Origin: Adineta steineri
Taxonomy: Eukaryota; Rotifera; Eurotatoria; Adinetida; Adinetidae
DNA: 64,000 bases
Assembly: GCA_905250115.1 (NCBI GenBank)
Contig: CAJNOI010000021.1
Location: forward strand, 1-64,000
Direction: 5' to 3'
Position numbers and translations under genes: made by a program. Under the pieces are notes generated by a model that saw only the letters and a program-made list of their open reading frames with translations, searched no databases and was not told where the DNA came from. Every line of letters begins with the position of its first letter. Position 1 is the stretch's first letter. Below are positions 37,899 to 53,189 of the stretch, one piece after another.

Positions 37899-38956
37899 AT
37901 GACAGTTAAAAATGACTAAGAATATTGATACGAAGTATAAAAATCGTTTTCAAAAATGTAAATTTTCTATTTCTTTTTATTATATAGATTAACCCTTTCC
38001 TTTGTATAAAAATTATAATTTCGATATTTTCATATATTGAAGAAATAATTCGATTTTGACTTCCCCTATTCATCACTGTATGACTATTTCTCTCTTACCT
38101 TTGCACTTAAACGAGCATGTTTTTATATATGAATCATACATGGAGGAAGTAGACATAAAAATAAAAGTAATCAAGCGTAATAATTACATTCATATATTTT
38201 CAAACATTTTCTATGACTATTTTCTTCCAACTATTTATTGTAATATAACGCTATTAATAATGATATTGACAACCACTAAATATCAGTGAACTTTCAACAT
38301 TTTGAAATACTTATAAATTTAATTTAATGTTATTCATTTCATAAGCATACGCATGCAATTTTCTTAGGTGTAATATAACATAAGTTTCATAGCAATTACA
38401 TCTTATTACTAGATTCTTGATATATTTTGCTAAGAAGTTTATCAGTTTATCCGGTAATTACAAATAAGACTTTTTAAAGTGAATCATTTATCAATAAATG
38501 ACAAAATCTATTCACTAAAAAATTATTTATAAATAAAAAACTGAAATAATGATGGTTTTAGTAGAGCTCTTAATAAATACTTTTACTTTTGAAAAATCCA
38601 TTATTTACATATATATCACGAGATAGTGGACAAATGTAAATAAAAGTTATTATTCTGTCATAATATTTTTATATAAAAAAGAAGTTTTTTATCTAACGTA
38701 AACATTATCCAGGCAATAGAACATCAATGTGTGGTTTGCCGTATCGTATGAAAAACGTCACACACTCTAACGCTGAATCACTCTTTAGTCGTACACATAG
38801 GTGATGCGCTCTTATGATATGTACTTTTCGCGTATAAATAAGGTTATTTGAATGCACTTTTTTCTCAACTAATTTACATTCTTTATATCAAAACAAAAAT
38901 TTCTATGTACGTTAAGTGACACAAAAAAGCATTGTACCGTAACATATCAATGCGCA

Positions 38957-38964
38957 TTATAAAG
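38957..38964 (+). promoter_or_regulatory. TATA box of protease A
   Basis: TTATAAAG within GCGCATTATAAAG, 50 bp before the conserved ATG, kept identically in the duplicate at 43037-43044. A second TATAAATAAGG near 38835 is lost in the duplicate, so the nearer box is preferred. Confidence 0.55.
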
Positions 38965-39013
38965 AAAAAAATATATTTTATTTGCCATCACCGATTCATT
39001 AGTAATGCATGTG

Positions 39014-40044
39014 ATGTTTTTATTCATCTTTATTTTCTATTCAATCATTAACTTGATCTTAGCAGCGAATTATTCATGTAATACAGCTTCTACATGTGGT
39101 TGTTCAACAGTATCTACTGTTGTCACATCACGAATTATTGGTGGAGAAGATGCAGCTGATCACACATGGAATTGGATAGTTTCTTTTCAAAGCAACGGTG
39201 ACCATAGATGTGGTGCAACACTTTTAACATCCGAATATGCTGTAACAGCAGCTCATTGTACTGTCGCCTTATTACCTCTTATGCCAAATTTAACTATTGT
39301 AGCTGGTACAAATGATTTATCAGATTCATCTAACACAGCTGTACAACAACGATCTATCATCAACATGTTTACACATCCAAATTTTATTGCTGGTAGATAC
39401 GTAAATGATATTGCTATTCTTCAATTTGCTCCACTTAATATAGCATCAGATTTCAATATCGGTTTTATTTGTTTACCTCAATCATATCAAGATCCATTTC
39501 AAACGGGTGATAATCTTATAGCTGTAGGCTGGGGTGTCACATCTACCGCTTCAGGTGCTGCTGTATCTAACTCTCTTCAACAAGTAACTGTCCAAGCTTT
39601 TTCATCAACATCAGCCGATTGTGAACGAACAGGCATAAGCAATGCCACTGTACAATTCTGTGCAGGCGTTTCAGGAGGCGGCAAAGGTAGCGTTTTATAA
39701 TATATAATTGAATTTTCTTTCTTTTTTCTTTCTTAGATACATGTCAAGGAGATAGTGGAGGTCCATTAATGGCTTTCGTTGATAATACATGGGTATTAGC
39801 AGGAATAACATCTTCTGGTCAAGGATGTGCTCAAGCAGGATACCCTGGAATATATACACGAGTTTCTCCGTTTATTTCATTTATCGATTCAATTCTCGGT
39901 ATTCCATTCAATGGATCAGACACACCATCACAAGTTTTGGTTACAACAACTGTACAAACTCAAGACAGAAATATGACAAATAAATCTGGATCAATTTCAA
40001 TCTTTTGCTTCGTATCTATAATATTTTCTTTACTCTTAATCTAA
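39014..40044 (+). CDS. Trypsin-like serine protease A, membrane-anchored
   Basis: Exons 39014-39686 and 39737-40044 join in frame to 326 residues (an in-frame ATG at 39005 adds three; the 39014 start is the one kept in the duplicate). Signal peptide [18 protein letters not shown], short Cys-rich pro-region, activation site R|IIGG at 40/41. The triad is His81 (TAAHC), Asp132 (NDIAIL) and Ser231 (GDSGGP). Asp225 is at the chymotrypsin-189 position, so Lys/Arg cleavage is expected; its codon is split by the 50-bp intron. The pro-region Cys can pair with the catalytic domain. After the domain comes a Thr/Gln/Ser-rich linker and a hydrophobic end ([16 protein letters not shown]) with no cytoplasmic tail, suggesting a GPI signal or tail anchor, as in prostasin-type proteases (inference). 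Confidence 0.93.
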
Positions 40045-41311
40045 TTGTAAAACATATATATTAAACAGTAGAATATATTTGTTTTTCAGTATTATTATTA
40101 TATTAGCGAATAAATCGAACTAGTTGAGGCTTTAGTAAGGAATAAATAGAATCTAGGTAAGAGGAACAATGAGCATATATTGTATAAAAATATAATGTAG
40201 CGGAGTATCTCGAATGTATCATGCATGGAAAATATGAAATGAAGATCTTGATTGATTAAAGGAAATAATTGAAAGAAACTTTAAATCATTTCGTATCACA
40301 TGATTTGATGCATGAAATAATGAAGCAGAAAATATTAGTATTCAGGGAAAACTTCGTTTCTATACAAATTATATTAAATTATAAATATTATTTGTTTTTC
40401 AAAATGAATATTTACCCGAAATATTTTCTCCTTAAATGTTAATTATAGTGCCGTGAACACAAAACGTTCACTTAAAAATCTTTCAGAAATGATGATATAA
40501 TTATATGTATATATAGGAAAAATACACTAAACGATATTATTGAAAGTATATTCGCATATTTTATGAAATCTTCCTACAATATCTTAAAAACTCTTCTATT
40601 TGAATAAAATACTATTGGAATAGGAGTATGAAATTTGATGTGAAAATTATGTGTATATCAACATTAATAATATACTTTGAAACTAAAAAATAGATTGAAT
40701 ATTGTTCCTAGCCCAATTAACATCAACATAAAACTCTTCGATTTTAAAACTTTTTAAATACTTCTGCCTTAATATTGACGAAGTTCGAATAATAATCTAG
40801 TTATCATTGACTTTTATTCGTAACTATATTTTACCGGATGGATCCCAATCGCAAGTATTATTCAACTATAAATAAGATAATGTATTAGTACTTATGCAGT
40901 ACGAATTAATCAACTATTAGCAATTTAAAGAATCATATCTTCTTTCTGTTTAGATTCTCAGCTCAAGAAAATCATGCTGCTATAAATGGTAACATATTCA
41001 TTGATAAAATACGAATGTGTAAATAAAATTCAAAACTCTGAAAATCTTCATTGCATATTTCGCATCAGTTTCTTTTGAATTATAGTATTGCTGACTCTGT
41101 TGAAGCAGGAAACATCTTTATGTAGAAGTATACTATGTAAGAACTCTAAATCGAACATAAACAATTTGATCGTGATAAATAAACGAAACTCTTGATTTCG
41201 TTACATATCTATTGTAGAATTTCACGGCTCCTAATCGAAAAGAGAAGGTTTTGAAGTATAGAATTCAACCATTGGAAAATCTTTTTAATTTTCGGTTGAA
41301 ATTCAGATTGC

Positions 41312-41467
41312 TTAACCATTTCAGGACGGTGGTACAACATATGTACCACTTACCCTGGAGGGGGTACAGACATTTTTAAAAAAAAAATTTTTTTGAGTCG
41401 CGGTTTAAAAGATAGCTTAAGAATAATACACTGATCATGAAACCAAAACTAGTCCTGAAAGGGTTAA
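41312..41467. mobile_element. piggyBac-type MITE (156 bp)
   Basis: TTAA at both ends (41312-41315, 41464-41467) with inverted ends CCATTTCAGGAC and GTCCTGAAAGGG. A subterminal GTGGTACAACATATGTACCAC hairpin follows the left end. Its subterminal part matches the end of the element at 1598-1865, so both probably answered the same transposase. Confidence 0.85.
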
Positions 41468-43036
41468 TCTTGTCGAGTCAATCACTTAAACAAAATTTTT
41501 AAAGATGATTTTCATTTATTAGCTTTCAACAAATTCGATAATACATCGAATTATTTTCATCAGATAGTTTCGATGATATGTTGTTACTTATTCCAATAAA
41601 ATAATATATCAGTTAAAGTAAAATAAACATTTTGATAACAAATGTTTAGGTACTTTCATACATGACCATAAAACAATTGTTCATTTGAATATCTTTCAGT
41701 GAAATTGAATTATTCAGTAATCGATGATAACTCAATGATTTTTCATTATAAGTACATAAATGTTTGTCAATGAATTTAATAATGTAGTCTATAATCTTGG
41801 CTTTAATAGGTTCAGAAATAATCTACTTGCAAATGTTCACATTCGTTAAAAACAGAAAACTTCAAAAGATGGAAATATAATGCAGAGTATAAAAATCGAT
41901 TTCAAAAATGTAAACTTTCAGTTTCGTTTTATTGTTAGAAAGTGCACTTCTATTGTATTGAAATTTCTATTTTGATATCGTCTATTCATCATTATATAAT
42001 TATTTCTATTGTGTCTTTATACTTATAGGTATATTCTTTTATATTAGTCATACATTGACGTAGTAGGCATAAAAGAAAAAGTAATCAAGCGTAACAATTA
42101 CATTCATATATTTTCAAACATTTTATATGACTCTTTCTTTTCAATTATTTATTTATAATATAATGCTATCAGTAATAAAATTGACAACCATTAAGTATTA
42201 GTGAACTTCTAACATTTAGAAATGCTTATAGATTTAATTTAATGTTATTCATTTCATAAACATACGCATGAAATTTTCTTAATTGTAATATAACTTACAA
42301 GTTCCATAATAATGACCTATTATTACTAAATTCTTGATGTATTTTGCTATTATATTAGACTACATGTGATCTTATAGTAATATCGTTTGTGTGACGATAG
42401 AAGTTTCGAAGAAATCTTTGGTATAATTTAACATATGAAATTCTTAACTATGATCATCATCAAGTTGTATCAAACCAAAAATATACGATATTGTAAGACT
42501 ATACTATTCGATCAGTTGACTTCGTATCTCATATGTTTTCTCTTATATGTTTATATATTAATGAGAATATATTTTGTAGAAGCGACTCCATTTATCTAGT
42601 AATTACAAATAAAACTTTTTAAAGTGAATCATTTACCAATAAATGACATAATCTATTCACTAAAAAACTAAAATAATGATGGTTTTGATTGAGCTCTAAA
42701 TAAATATTGTTGGTTTTGAAAAACCAATTATTTACATATATATCATGAGATAGTGGACAAATGTAAAAAAAAGTTATTATTCTGTCATAATATTTTTATA
42801 TAAAACAAAAAAGAAGCTTTTATCTGAAGTATTCATCGTCCAACCACTTTGCTCTATAGTACGAAAACTGCTACACCCCTAACACAAAATCATATTTATT
42901 TGAATACGCAGGTGACTTATTATATTTCTATGTACTTTTCTTCAAAGATAATTTGCGTCATTTATATGAATATAGAGTACTTCTATATACATTTTATGAC
43001 AAATAAAAGCAATGAGCCGTGTCTCATCAATGCGCA

Positions 43037-43044
43037 TTATAAAG
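43037..43044 (+). promoter_or_regulatory. TATA box of protease B
   Basis: TTATAAAG in GCGCATTATAAAGG, 50 bp before the ATG, identical to that of protease A. Confidence 0.55.
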
Positions 43045-43093
43045 GAAAAAAAATATTTTATTTTCTAGCATAGATTCATTAGTAATACACGTA

Positions 43094-44122
<1,029 letters not shown>

Positions 44123-44155
44123 TTGTAAAACATATAAATTAAATAATAGATAATA

Positions 44156-47100
44156 TTTTCCTACAATTATTTTAAAAATTTTGGTTATTTTCACAAAAAA
44201 ATTTATAAACATCGACATTCAATTTAAGCAGTATATGACAATATTCCATAGGAAATTTTATTATTTCAGTTTAAAATACAAATAGGCTTTTTGAATGGTT
44301 TAACAATTTTTAAACTCATGAATATCATTTAATTAAATCTTATATTATAAAGAAATTAAAATGATCTTATTCTTACAATATTAATTATTTTTATGCATAA
44401 ATTAGATTTAATGAACTATTGCATTACGAGAAAAACAACACACTTCAAACAGTATTGCATACTTATCGTTATTTGGTAAAATCTCGTTTTTTTGTAATAA
44501 TCAAATTTGTAAAGAATATCTCAAATACGAATAAACTACTAGCCATAATTTTTAATCGTTATTCCAAGGTCTGATTATGAAATCAAGCAAAAACAAAGAG
44601 AACGAATAGTTATTTTCACTGAAGTAATATAAGACTCCATTATAATTAATGTGGGACGACAAGTAAATGACATATGTGCATCGGTTTTTCCTTACTACTT
44701 GAATTTTTATTTTAATTGCTATTATAAATTCAATAGTTTTACAGATTAAACAAATGTATGTATGCAATACTTGACCTTTATTATGCAAATACATAATCAA
44801 ATAAAATTAATGTTGTGTTGTAGTAATACACGATATTGTATTTTTTTTGATAAAAAAAGGACACTTTGCTTTCATTTTTCTAAATCTAACAGAGTTTATA
44901 AATATCATAATTAATTTTATGAACTTTAGAAAGAAATGATTATCTTATTGATATATGAAAGTGTTATAATACGAAAATAGTTAAAGATAAGAGTACATAA
45001 AAAATTCATTATTGTTTTCCTATTCTTGATTAATCGAAGAATGACACCTTCTTCTTTTTGTCCGTATATTACAATCATATCTTTCAAATAAACAGAAGAA
45101 AAAATGTTCATTATATATACATACGATAGCAATCATTTACAAAATAAACAATTTCTTCATTGATTCCGTTCTTTTTTAAACAGATTATATTTTAATCGAA
45201 AAATGAACAAAATTTATTTTAGAACTTTATGAGAAATAGATTGCATACCAATGTTATGCTTGATTTACTTAAATAGAAATTCCATCCTTTGATATATATG
45301 TGTCTATAGATTAACTGCTATTACGAAATCTTAATGATTAGTATATACATACTTGTCTCAACAAGCGGAAAGACATCTGTTTCAATATATTATCGAAAAA
45401 TCACCAATCAACGTTTATATTTTTTGATCAATAGCAATAAAATATATATATCTTAGAAACCTAATAAGAGTGAGAACAATCACCAGTTATTCATTCACTT
45501 GTTCTCATATAATAAAATTTAAATTACAAATCTTCTATAGAATCTTTTCAAGGTCATACAAATGTTATATTCTATATCGATAATGTAAAATCTTAGAAAT
45601 AATTTTAATTAAATAATCAAAATAGATATTAGATTCAATGAACAACAAGCTGTTACTTTAACAGATATAATCTACATGATTCGAAAATAGAAAAATAACT
45701 TTATGAATATTTAAATTTGATTACTAGTCGTTTATTGAGACTTATATTCTATCTATTAAATTCATTGTTTAGTATGTCTACTTCTTTTTCTTTTTTAAGA
45801 TCATACCGAACACCTGTCATTATTATATGATGGTAGGCGTATTCTTCGATCAATTAACTTTGTCATTATAATCAAGTGAATGAGTTGTATAGTATTATTT
45901 GTGGCATCGAATGTTCATTCATGCATATCTAATCACATCAGTACCAATAAAAACATTTTGTGAATAAGCAAAAATATTCATGTCGTCTTATTTAAACATT
46001 TTCATCAATGAATATGATTTCTTATCGAGAGTAGTGTATTGAAAAAACGAAGAAAATGATCATCAATCGTTGCAGGTGTCAAATTTTCTCTCGTCTAATC
46101 TTTCTTTCCCATTCGATACATATACATAGAGTGTCGTTCACATGCAAACATAGTACAACTAACAAACAAATAGAAGCCTAGCTAATGATCGAAAACGAGA
46201 TGGTGTGTGACAATCATATATATATGGATTAGACGAGTGAAAGGAGGAGTCGAACTTTCTCAACATATTTTTCAATATGATTAAGTCACTCTATATATAT
46301 GTATACATATCACAGATTAAGGAATAAGACGGTAAACATCATTCTTATCAATATTAGTATAACAAAAAAAAAACGAATAAAAAATTTTCATTTCTTTTTT
46401 TTTTTAATTTAATAATTATTCGCCCACTTGGCTGCTCATTGGATGTTGTCATTGATACTTGCTTGGGCATGTATATACAAATTGTTTATATTTTGCCGCA
46501 TGGTTCATGTTGACACGAGAGACCAATGTATATAAAATAGAATAAAACGAGAAGTATCAATGTGGTACCCCTAGAGGCTTGAATAAGAAATAATAATAAT
46601 CAATCATCTTCATTCATGATTACTAGCAGTCATCATTCTCTATCCGCACTCTTCAAACCAATTACAACAGCCTGGAGCTGTGTGTCCAAACGCAATTTGA
46701 TTACAGCCATACACACATAAATACATACATATCGTCACGTTCTCTGTCTCGCATCATCATCTTCCTCATCTATTTCTCTTCTCTTTTTTTTTTGCAAGAT
46801 CATCGACCGTTGAATAGACCCGTAATTGGTGAGACGTTGGCTCACTAGTGTGGCCAGGCAAACAACAACTATACGCGTGTGTGCGTTCGGGCTTTATGAT
46901 TATTCTATTATTCTTGCTCGCCACTGAATAAGAAGAAGCAAAAAAGAGAGAACTGTAATTTCTTTGTCGACGCTAAATAAGTCGCTTCCGCTGCTAACCG
47001 TCTTTCGATGCTTACTTCCGTTCAACTCGTCGTCTTCATCTCTTTTTTTCCCACTCGACAACGAATTGTACTTTGCAGCCGATAGTTTTGGTTAGATGAA

Positions 47101-48435
47101 AAGTGTATATATGTGTGCAAGTTCAATCATCACTTCAATTGAAATCAATATATATATATATCATTGCGCAAGCAAAAGTAAACGTTTCAATAAAGAAAAG
47201 AAAATAAAGGCAAAATTTTCAAAAACGTTAAAGAAAAGTAATCAGAATAAAAACAATAACAACAACTTGTAAAATATTCATCAAACAGAGAAAACCGCAA
47301 ATGTAATTGATGGATGAGAGAGGATTAATAGGATGAGAACTATTCATAGGCTATATTTTAAATTCTTACATATATAGGAAAAAGAAACTGATTGGAAAGA
47401 AGCCGACGATGATGAGATGTATAAATTGAGAATTTAATTCATTTGGATTCTTCTTGTTCTTCGTCGTCTTTTCTTTTCTTTTTTTTCTCTTTTCATTGTC
47501 CTATTTTACACATTTTATTCAGGTAATCGAAACAAGCCAACGATCAATGTATGTATATGTATATGTATATGCATGTATGCATTCGATTAATAATATTTCT
47601 CTTTACTTTCGTCTTTATTTTTCTTTTTCTTATATATACCATTTGTGAGTACGATTGATGCAAACCTTCATTATTACATACAGCTTGAATTGTTCTTGCT
47701 CTCTTCTCTCTTTTCTTTTCTTTTCTTTTTTTTCTTATTCAAAGACCAATAGACACATATTGTAATCGTTTTGTTGTTGGGCGCTGCCACTCTTTTTCGC
47801 TTCCGAGCAGGCAACAGAATAGAATAGAATAAAAGAAAAGAAAAGAAAAGAAAAAAGCGCAAAGAAGCGCAATGAATGGCCAATGACGATTTTTAATTTT
47901 CTTGCGCTTTCTCTCTTGTTCGTTTCTATTCTTTAATTTCTATTGGAGGGAAGAAGTAGATGGTAGCTGCTGTTGTTGTTGTTATTATTATTATTATTAC
48001 TATTATTATTATTGCTCGTTCGTTCGCTCTTCCACTTGGCTGTCTCTATTTGAATAACACTTTTTGAGCGGCGACGAGAACGACAAATAAAAGCCCCCTT
48101 CTTTTCTTCTTCTTCTTTTCCTTCTTTTATTAGTGTGCTGTGCACATAGTTCAAGTCATTATGTTTCGCTTTGTATATGGATAGAGAGAATAAGAGGGAA
48201 AGAGAGACATAGAGAGAGAGAGACAGAGAGAAAGAAAAAACTATTTTCATTGCTCTTTTTTTCTCGCTCGTCGAATAATATAATAGGCTTTCATCGAATA
48301 GAGAAAGAGAACCTGTTTCTTTTATTATATATGACAAGAAAAAAGAATCTTGTGTGTTTCTTTTACTGTGCTTTTATTTTTATTTCTTAAAAGAAAAACT
48401 TCGATTGACTCATTTATTATCATCATTATCCAACC
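44156..48435. other. Gene-poor region upstream of SoxB2
   Basis: About 4.3 kb without a supported gene. Open frames at 44552, 44926, 47454, 47674, 47933 and 48133 are low-complexity or overlap on opposite strands. From about 46000 the sequence is richer in GC and in simple repeats: (GTT)n/(ATT)n at 47968-48014, (GA)n at about 48183-48235. Probably regulatory DNA of the Sox gene, judged by position only. Confidence 0.4.
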
Positions 48436-49373
48436 ATGATGTGTAAGTATTCTTTTAAAGAAACGTTTTCCAAAGAAGAAGAAGAAAAACGAAAGATAAT
48501 AAGAATAAGATATTTATTTAAATTATTTTTAAAGCTCATCTATTCAATGTTCAACATCCACATATAATAAACAAATCTTCTTCATCTTCATCTTCGAATT
48601 CTAATACTCCGATGTCGGAACATGTAAAACGACCAATGAATGCATTTATGGTATGGTCTCGTGGACAACGTCGAAAAATGGCTCAAGAAAATCCTAAAAT
48701 GCATAATAGTGAAATAAGTCGTCGTTTAGGTATTGACTGGAAATTATTAAATGATGAACAAAAACGACCATTTATTGATGAAGCTAAACGTTTACGCGCT
48801 CTACATATGAAAGAACATCCAGATTATAAATATCGTCCTCGTCGTAAACCGAAATCTTTAATAAAAAAAGATCGTTTTCCATTTCCATTTCCGACATTTC
48901 CTCCTCCTCATCATCAACATCACTTTCAACATCATCATAATATGTCACATAAAGATTCAATCGATTTATCAACACATTCAGCAACTGATACAATGTCCGT
49001 ACAACAACAACAATTTAATGATTCATTGGCAATGAATCTTGAAAAATGTCGTTCATTATTACCACCACCACCACCTCCAACATCTCTCTATCCATATTCA
49101 ACAGGAAAATTAGGTGATTTCTCAACAGCCGCACTTGCTTATAATCCACTTGCATATGCAGCAGCTTTTTCACAACATTACCCATATAGTAGTATGTTAT
49201 CAGCTAGTTTAGCTGCAGCTGCTGTTGCAACATCATCTTCATCACCACCGAGTGTTTCATCTCCTTCGTCTTCATCAGCTTCATCCAATAATTCTGCAAA
49301 TCATTATCATTTTGGTATGCAAACAGAAAAAATTCATCGACCACAAGCACTTTTGCATGGTAAAATACAATAA
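48436..49373 (+). CDS. SOX14/21-like: SoxB2-type HMG-box transcription factor
   Basis: The HMG box starts at [20 protein letters not shown] and runs through [34 protein letters not shown] and [26 protein letters not shown] and the tail [20 protein letters not shown] are diagnostic for SoxB, and the KDR-F-P block favours SoxB2 (SOX14/21). His/Pro-rich, Gln-rich, Ala-rich and Ser-rich stretches follow, as in the family's regulatory C-terminus. The ATG at 48612 gives 253 residues. A longer model is better supported: a 7-nt exon ATGATGT (48436-48442), GTAAGT donor, 92-bp intron, acceptor at 48534, then an open frame through 48535-48611, giving 281 residues with [17 protein letters not shown] at the front. 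Nuclear DNA-binding protein of neural/epithelial development in other animals. Confidence 0.93.
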
Positions 49374-51760
49374 TTTTTGAACTTTAAACAATAATGTATC
49401 TTCTACTTTGTCTTCTTTTTTTTCTAAAACAAATATAAAGAAAATTGTCGGGATTGGTGAATATTTTATTCTCTCATTTGTTTATACAAATCTAAGAACA
49501 ACTTAACTACTCGAATTTCGAAAGAAGAAACCTGATCAGAAGATTGTATGCACATTGAAGCGTTATCGATGCAGACAAATCGATCACTTTTTTTTTCTCT
49601 CTCTCTTTCTTCGTTTATGTTTTGTCATTGCGACAAAGAAAAGAAACAAACTCTAACTGTTTCGCTTCATTTCGCGTTCAACAGGGCGCAACATCAATCA
49701 GCATTTGGCTGCTAGGCAAAATGAGAGAGAGAGAGAAAGATGGAAAAAAAAGAAGAAGACAAAGAAACTAGTAGTCCTGTGGTTTTTTCAAGTGAGATAC
49801 TTTTATCTTTTGCCGTCTATCGTCTTAAAAAATAAAATAAACTTTTGAGCAGCTGTATTAGTTATTACATCAGTATAATAACGGTTGATCATTTTCCGAC
49901 ACAGCAGGAGAGTGAGATGCTGGTAATTTTAACATACTCTTCATTTCGTCTATATTTAATTGGAGACATGAAGTTCATTTCCCTTCGTCTTCTTCTTCTT
50001 CTTCTTCTTCTACTGCGTCTTTTTTTTTTCTTTACTCCAGATGACCCGTTTCTCAGCAATTTAAACACATGATGTGTGTCAATAGTTTGACGATTGTGAT
50101 AGATTAGAAACGATGATTTTTACACACTAGACTCTTGCTTTTGTCAAGTAGTAAGAGAAAAGAGAAGAATAAACTCGATATCTATATCATTTCCGATCGG
50201 AATCAAAACAGATTGTAGTCATAAATGATTGTCTAGTTAGAGATTAAAAAAAAACAAATTGAGATATAGAACGTTTAATGTACATGCCGACATGTTGTAC
50301 CCTATCGGCAAGATATTAATCGAAGATGATGTAGGTGAAAAATTTTCTTTTTTTTCTTCTTCTTCTTCTTCTATGCTCGTGAGCAATGACAATATTACGT
50401 TGGCTTTTAATGGAACGAGAAGAGACGAACAGAGTCATCATTTATTCATTTGAACACCTATTATAATCAAACAGGCGGAATCCGGAATGATGTGACAGCA
50501 TGTGATTAGATACATCTTCTACTTATTTCTTATATAGAAGACAAACACACTCACATGCATTAAAAGAAAATTTTTCTACTATGTCTAGCTCTCATCATCA
50601 TACAACATATATATATAGATTGACAAATAATAGCGATTGTGCTCACCGAGCGTGTCTCTTAACATATAAATACAATGAATCTTTTCTTTTTCTTTAATTG
50701 GCCTCATTTACGAATAAAAGCAAAAGTATATGTATGTATGTAAATGAGTGACAAAAAAAAAGCTATAAAAAAAAAAGAAAAAGAAATAGTTGTACATAAG
50801 TTTGATAGAAAAAAAGACAAATCGAATTCAATTAGAGAGTAGTATGACACACTTGGCCATCTTGTCAGTGAACCCTCTGGCTAACCGACACACATACACC
50901 CCTCAAGATCAACAAACGAATCTGCCGCTCGATTACGCTCACTTGAACACTTGTCTATCATTCACATTCTTTTACTCTTCGATTTTCTTCTATATATGAT
51001 ATAGATTTGTCATTTACCGAAACGAATTAAACATATAAAAGAGAACAATATGATCGACATTTGATTGTAATATAAATCACCGAAACCCTCTAATTCAAAT
51101 AGACAAAACAGAAATAAAGCATAACTTATCATTAAAATTTTTTTTATGTATAAACAATCAATAAATTCAGTCTTTAATTGTTTTGTCAAGGTACTATACA
51201 TATATGGCAATCAAAATCTAAATCTATTAGTGATCTCACACACACACAAGTTGTAAGATGAAAAGAATGAATTAAATAATTATCTCTCTTATCTCTTAAT
51301 TAAACGAATCGATTTTGTCATATTATCAATAAATATAATAATAATACAAAATATTGATAAATAGTTCATCATTTTAAAGTACTTAACATGAACATATTTT
51401 GAAATAATTACAAATTGAATTACTAATGAAAGATATAATGATGTGATTTTGTATTAAATTTTGTTCTTTTTAAATAAACAGAAAAAAAGTGAGTTATGTC
51501 TTGTATTCGAGGTTAAAAAAATATACACGTCCATTTTTTTTTCTTAATAAGTGTTGATCTTTTTTTTTAAACATTTAGTGATTAAATGTTTTTTTTTCGA
51601 AAGAGTAACTAAGTACATAATTGTCAAGTTCACATTTTTTAAAATAATATAGAATCTGAATCACTAAGATTAGTTTGCCCTAAATATATTCTTTTATATT
51701 TTGATAATTTCGACACAAACATTATCATAAAACGTTATTAAACTTAAAAAGCGAAAAACT
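49374..51760. other. AT-rich intergenic stretch after SoxB2
   Basis: Simple repeats such as (CTT)n at about 49987-50010 and 50355-50371, but no supported gene. The 3' UTR of the Sox gene probably covers the first few hundred bases; AAATATAAAG near 49430 is a weak poly(A) signal. The frames at 49845, 50259 and 50790 lack signatures. Confidence 0.4.
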
Positions 51761-53189
51761 CTAATAGCGATAGTGATCGGGTTTAAATGGACCAGCTTCA
51801 TTTAAATCTAAATATTTTGCTTGTTCAGCAGACATTTTACTTAATCGAACACCTAAATGATCAAGATGAGCAGCAGCAACTTCTTCATCAAGCTAAAAAA
51901 TAAAATAATTTTTAACAAAACAAAAAAAAAAGCAAAACTTATTATTTTACCTTCTTAGGTAAGATATAAACACCAACTGGATATTGATCATGTTTTGTAT
52001 ATAATTCAATTTGTGCTAATACTTGATTTGTAAATGAATTACTCATAACAAAACTTGGATGACCATGAGCACAACCTATAATAGCAAAAAATAAATCAAT
52101 AAATTCTTATATTCTTTTTCTTAATTTACCAAGGTTGACAAGTCGACCTTCAGCAAGTAAAATAATAGAACGTCCACTTGGTAACATATAACGATCAACT
52201 TGCGGTTTAATGACTTCTTTTGAAACTGCGTTCTTTGTAAGCCATGCAACATCAATTTCAATATCAAAATGACCAATATTGCAAACAATAGCATTATCTG
52301 GCATTTCAAGCATATGTTGTGGTAAAATGATATCTCGACAACCGGTAGTTGTTACAAATATACGACCAACTTTACATGCTTCTTCCATTGTAGTTACTTC
52401 ATAACCTTCCATGGCTGCTTGTAAAGCATTAATTGGATCGATTTCTGTAACAATAACACGAGCACCAAAATTTCGTAAAGCTCGAGCACTACCTTTACCA
52501 ACATCACCATAACCAGCAACAACAGCAACTTTTCCAGCAATCATAATATCAGTTGCACGTTTAATACCATCAATAAGTGATTCACGACAACCATATAAAT
52601 TATCGAATTTCGATTTTGTAACTGAATCATTAACATTAATAGCTGGAACTTTAAGTTTACCTTGTTTAAGCATTTTATAAAGTGCATGTACACCTGTTGT
52701 TGTTTCTTCACTAACACCCAAAATATTTGATGTAAATTCAGGATATTTATCATGAACAATACCAGTTAAATCACCTCCATCATCTAATATCATATTTAAT
52801 GGTTTATTATCATCACCAAAAAGTATTGTTTGTTCAATACACCAGATATATTCTTCATCAGTTTCACCTTTCCATGCGTAAACAGGTATACCAGCTTTAG
52901 CAATAGCGGCTGCTGCATGATCTTGTGTCGAAAAAATATTACAACTACTCCATTGTACTTCAGCTCCTAAGGCAGTTAAGGTTTCGATAAGTACAGCTGT
53001 TTGAACAGTCATATGAAGACAACCAGCAATACGTGCACCTTTTAATGGTTGTGATGGACCATAATTACGACGTAATTGCATTAAACCGGGCATTTCATAT
53101 TCAGCTAAGATTATTTCTCTACGACCCCATTCAGCTAAACTTAAATCAGCTACTTTGAATGCTTGTTTTTTTGTTTGAGTACTGGACAT
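51761..53189 (-). CDS. AHCY: Adenosylhomocysteinase (SAH hydrolase)
   Basis: Hydrolyses S-adenosylhomocysteine to adenosine and homocysteine, keeping cellular methylation going; cytosolic tetramer using NAD. Exons 53189-52130, 52075-51951 and 51892-51761 join in frame to 438 residues, close to the usual 432. Landmarks in order: [78 protein letters not shown], the NAD-binding [40 protein letters not shown] and the invariant C-terminus FKPDHYRY. The catalytic Asp, Lys and Asp/His positions are all present. Introns are 54 and 58 bp. Gene is head-to-head with NEMF. Confidence 0.98.

Larger units (their letters stand above)
36570..40090 (+). repeat. Segmental duplication, unit A
   Basis: The blocks at 36571-36609, 37118-37222 and 37937-40080 have counterparts in the same order at 40126-40166, 40167-40265 and 41885-44150. 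Unit A carries the first protease and two hAT-type MITEs that have no counterpart in unit B. Confidence 0.75.

Noticed and set aside
48784..48993. Acidic minus-strand frame under the Sox gene
   Set aside because: Shadow of the His/Arg-rich part of the SoxB2 coding sequence.
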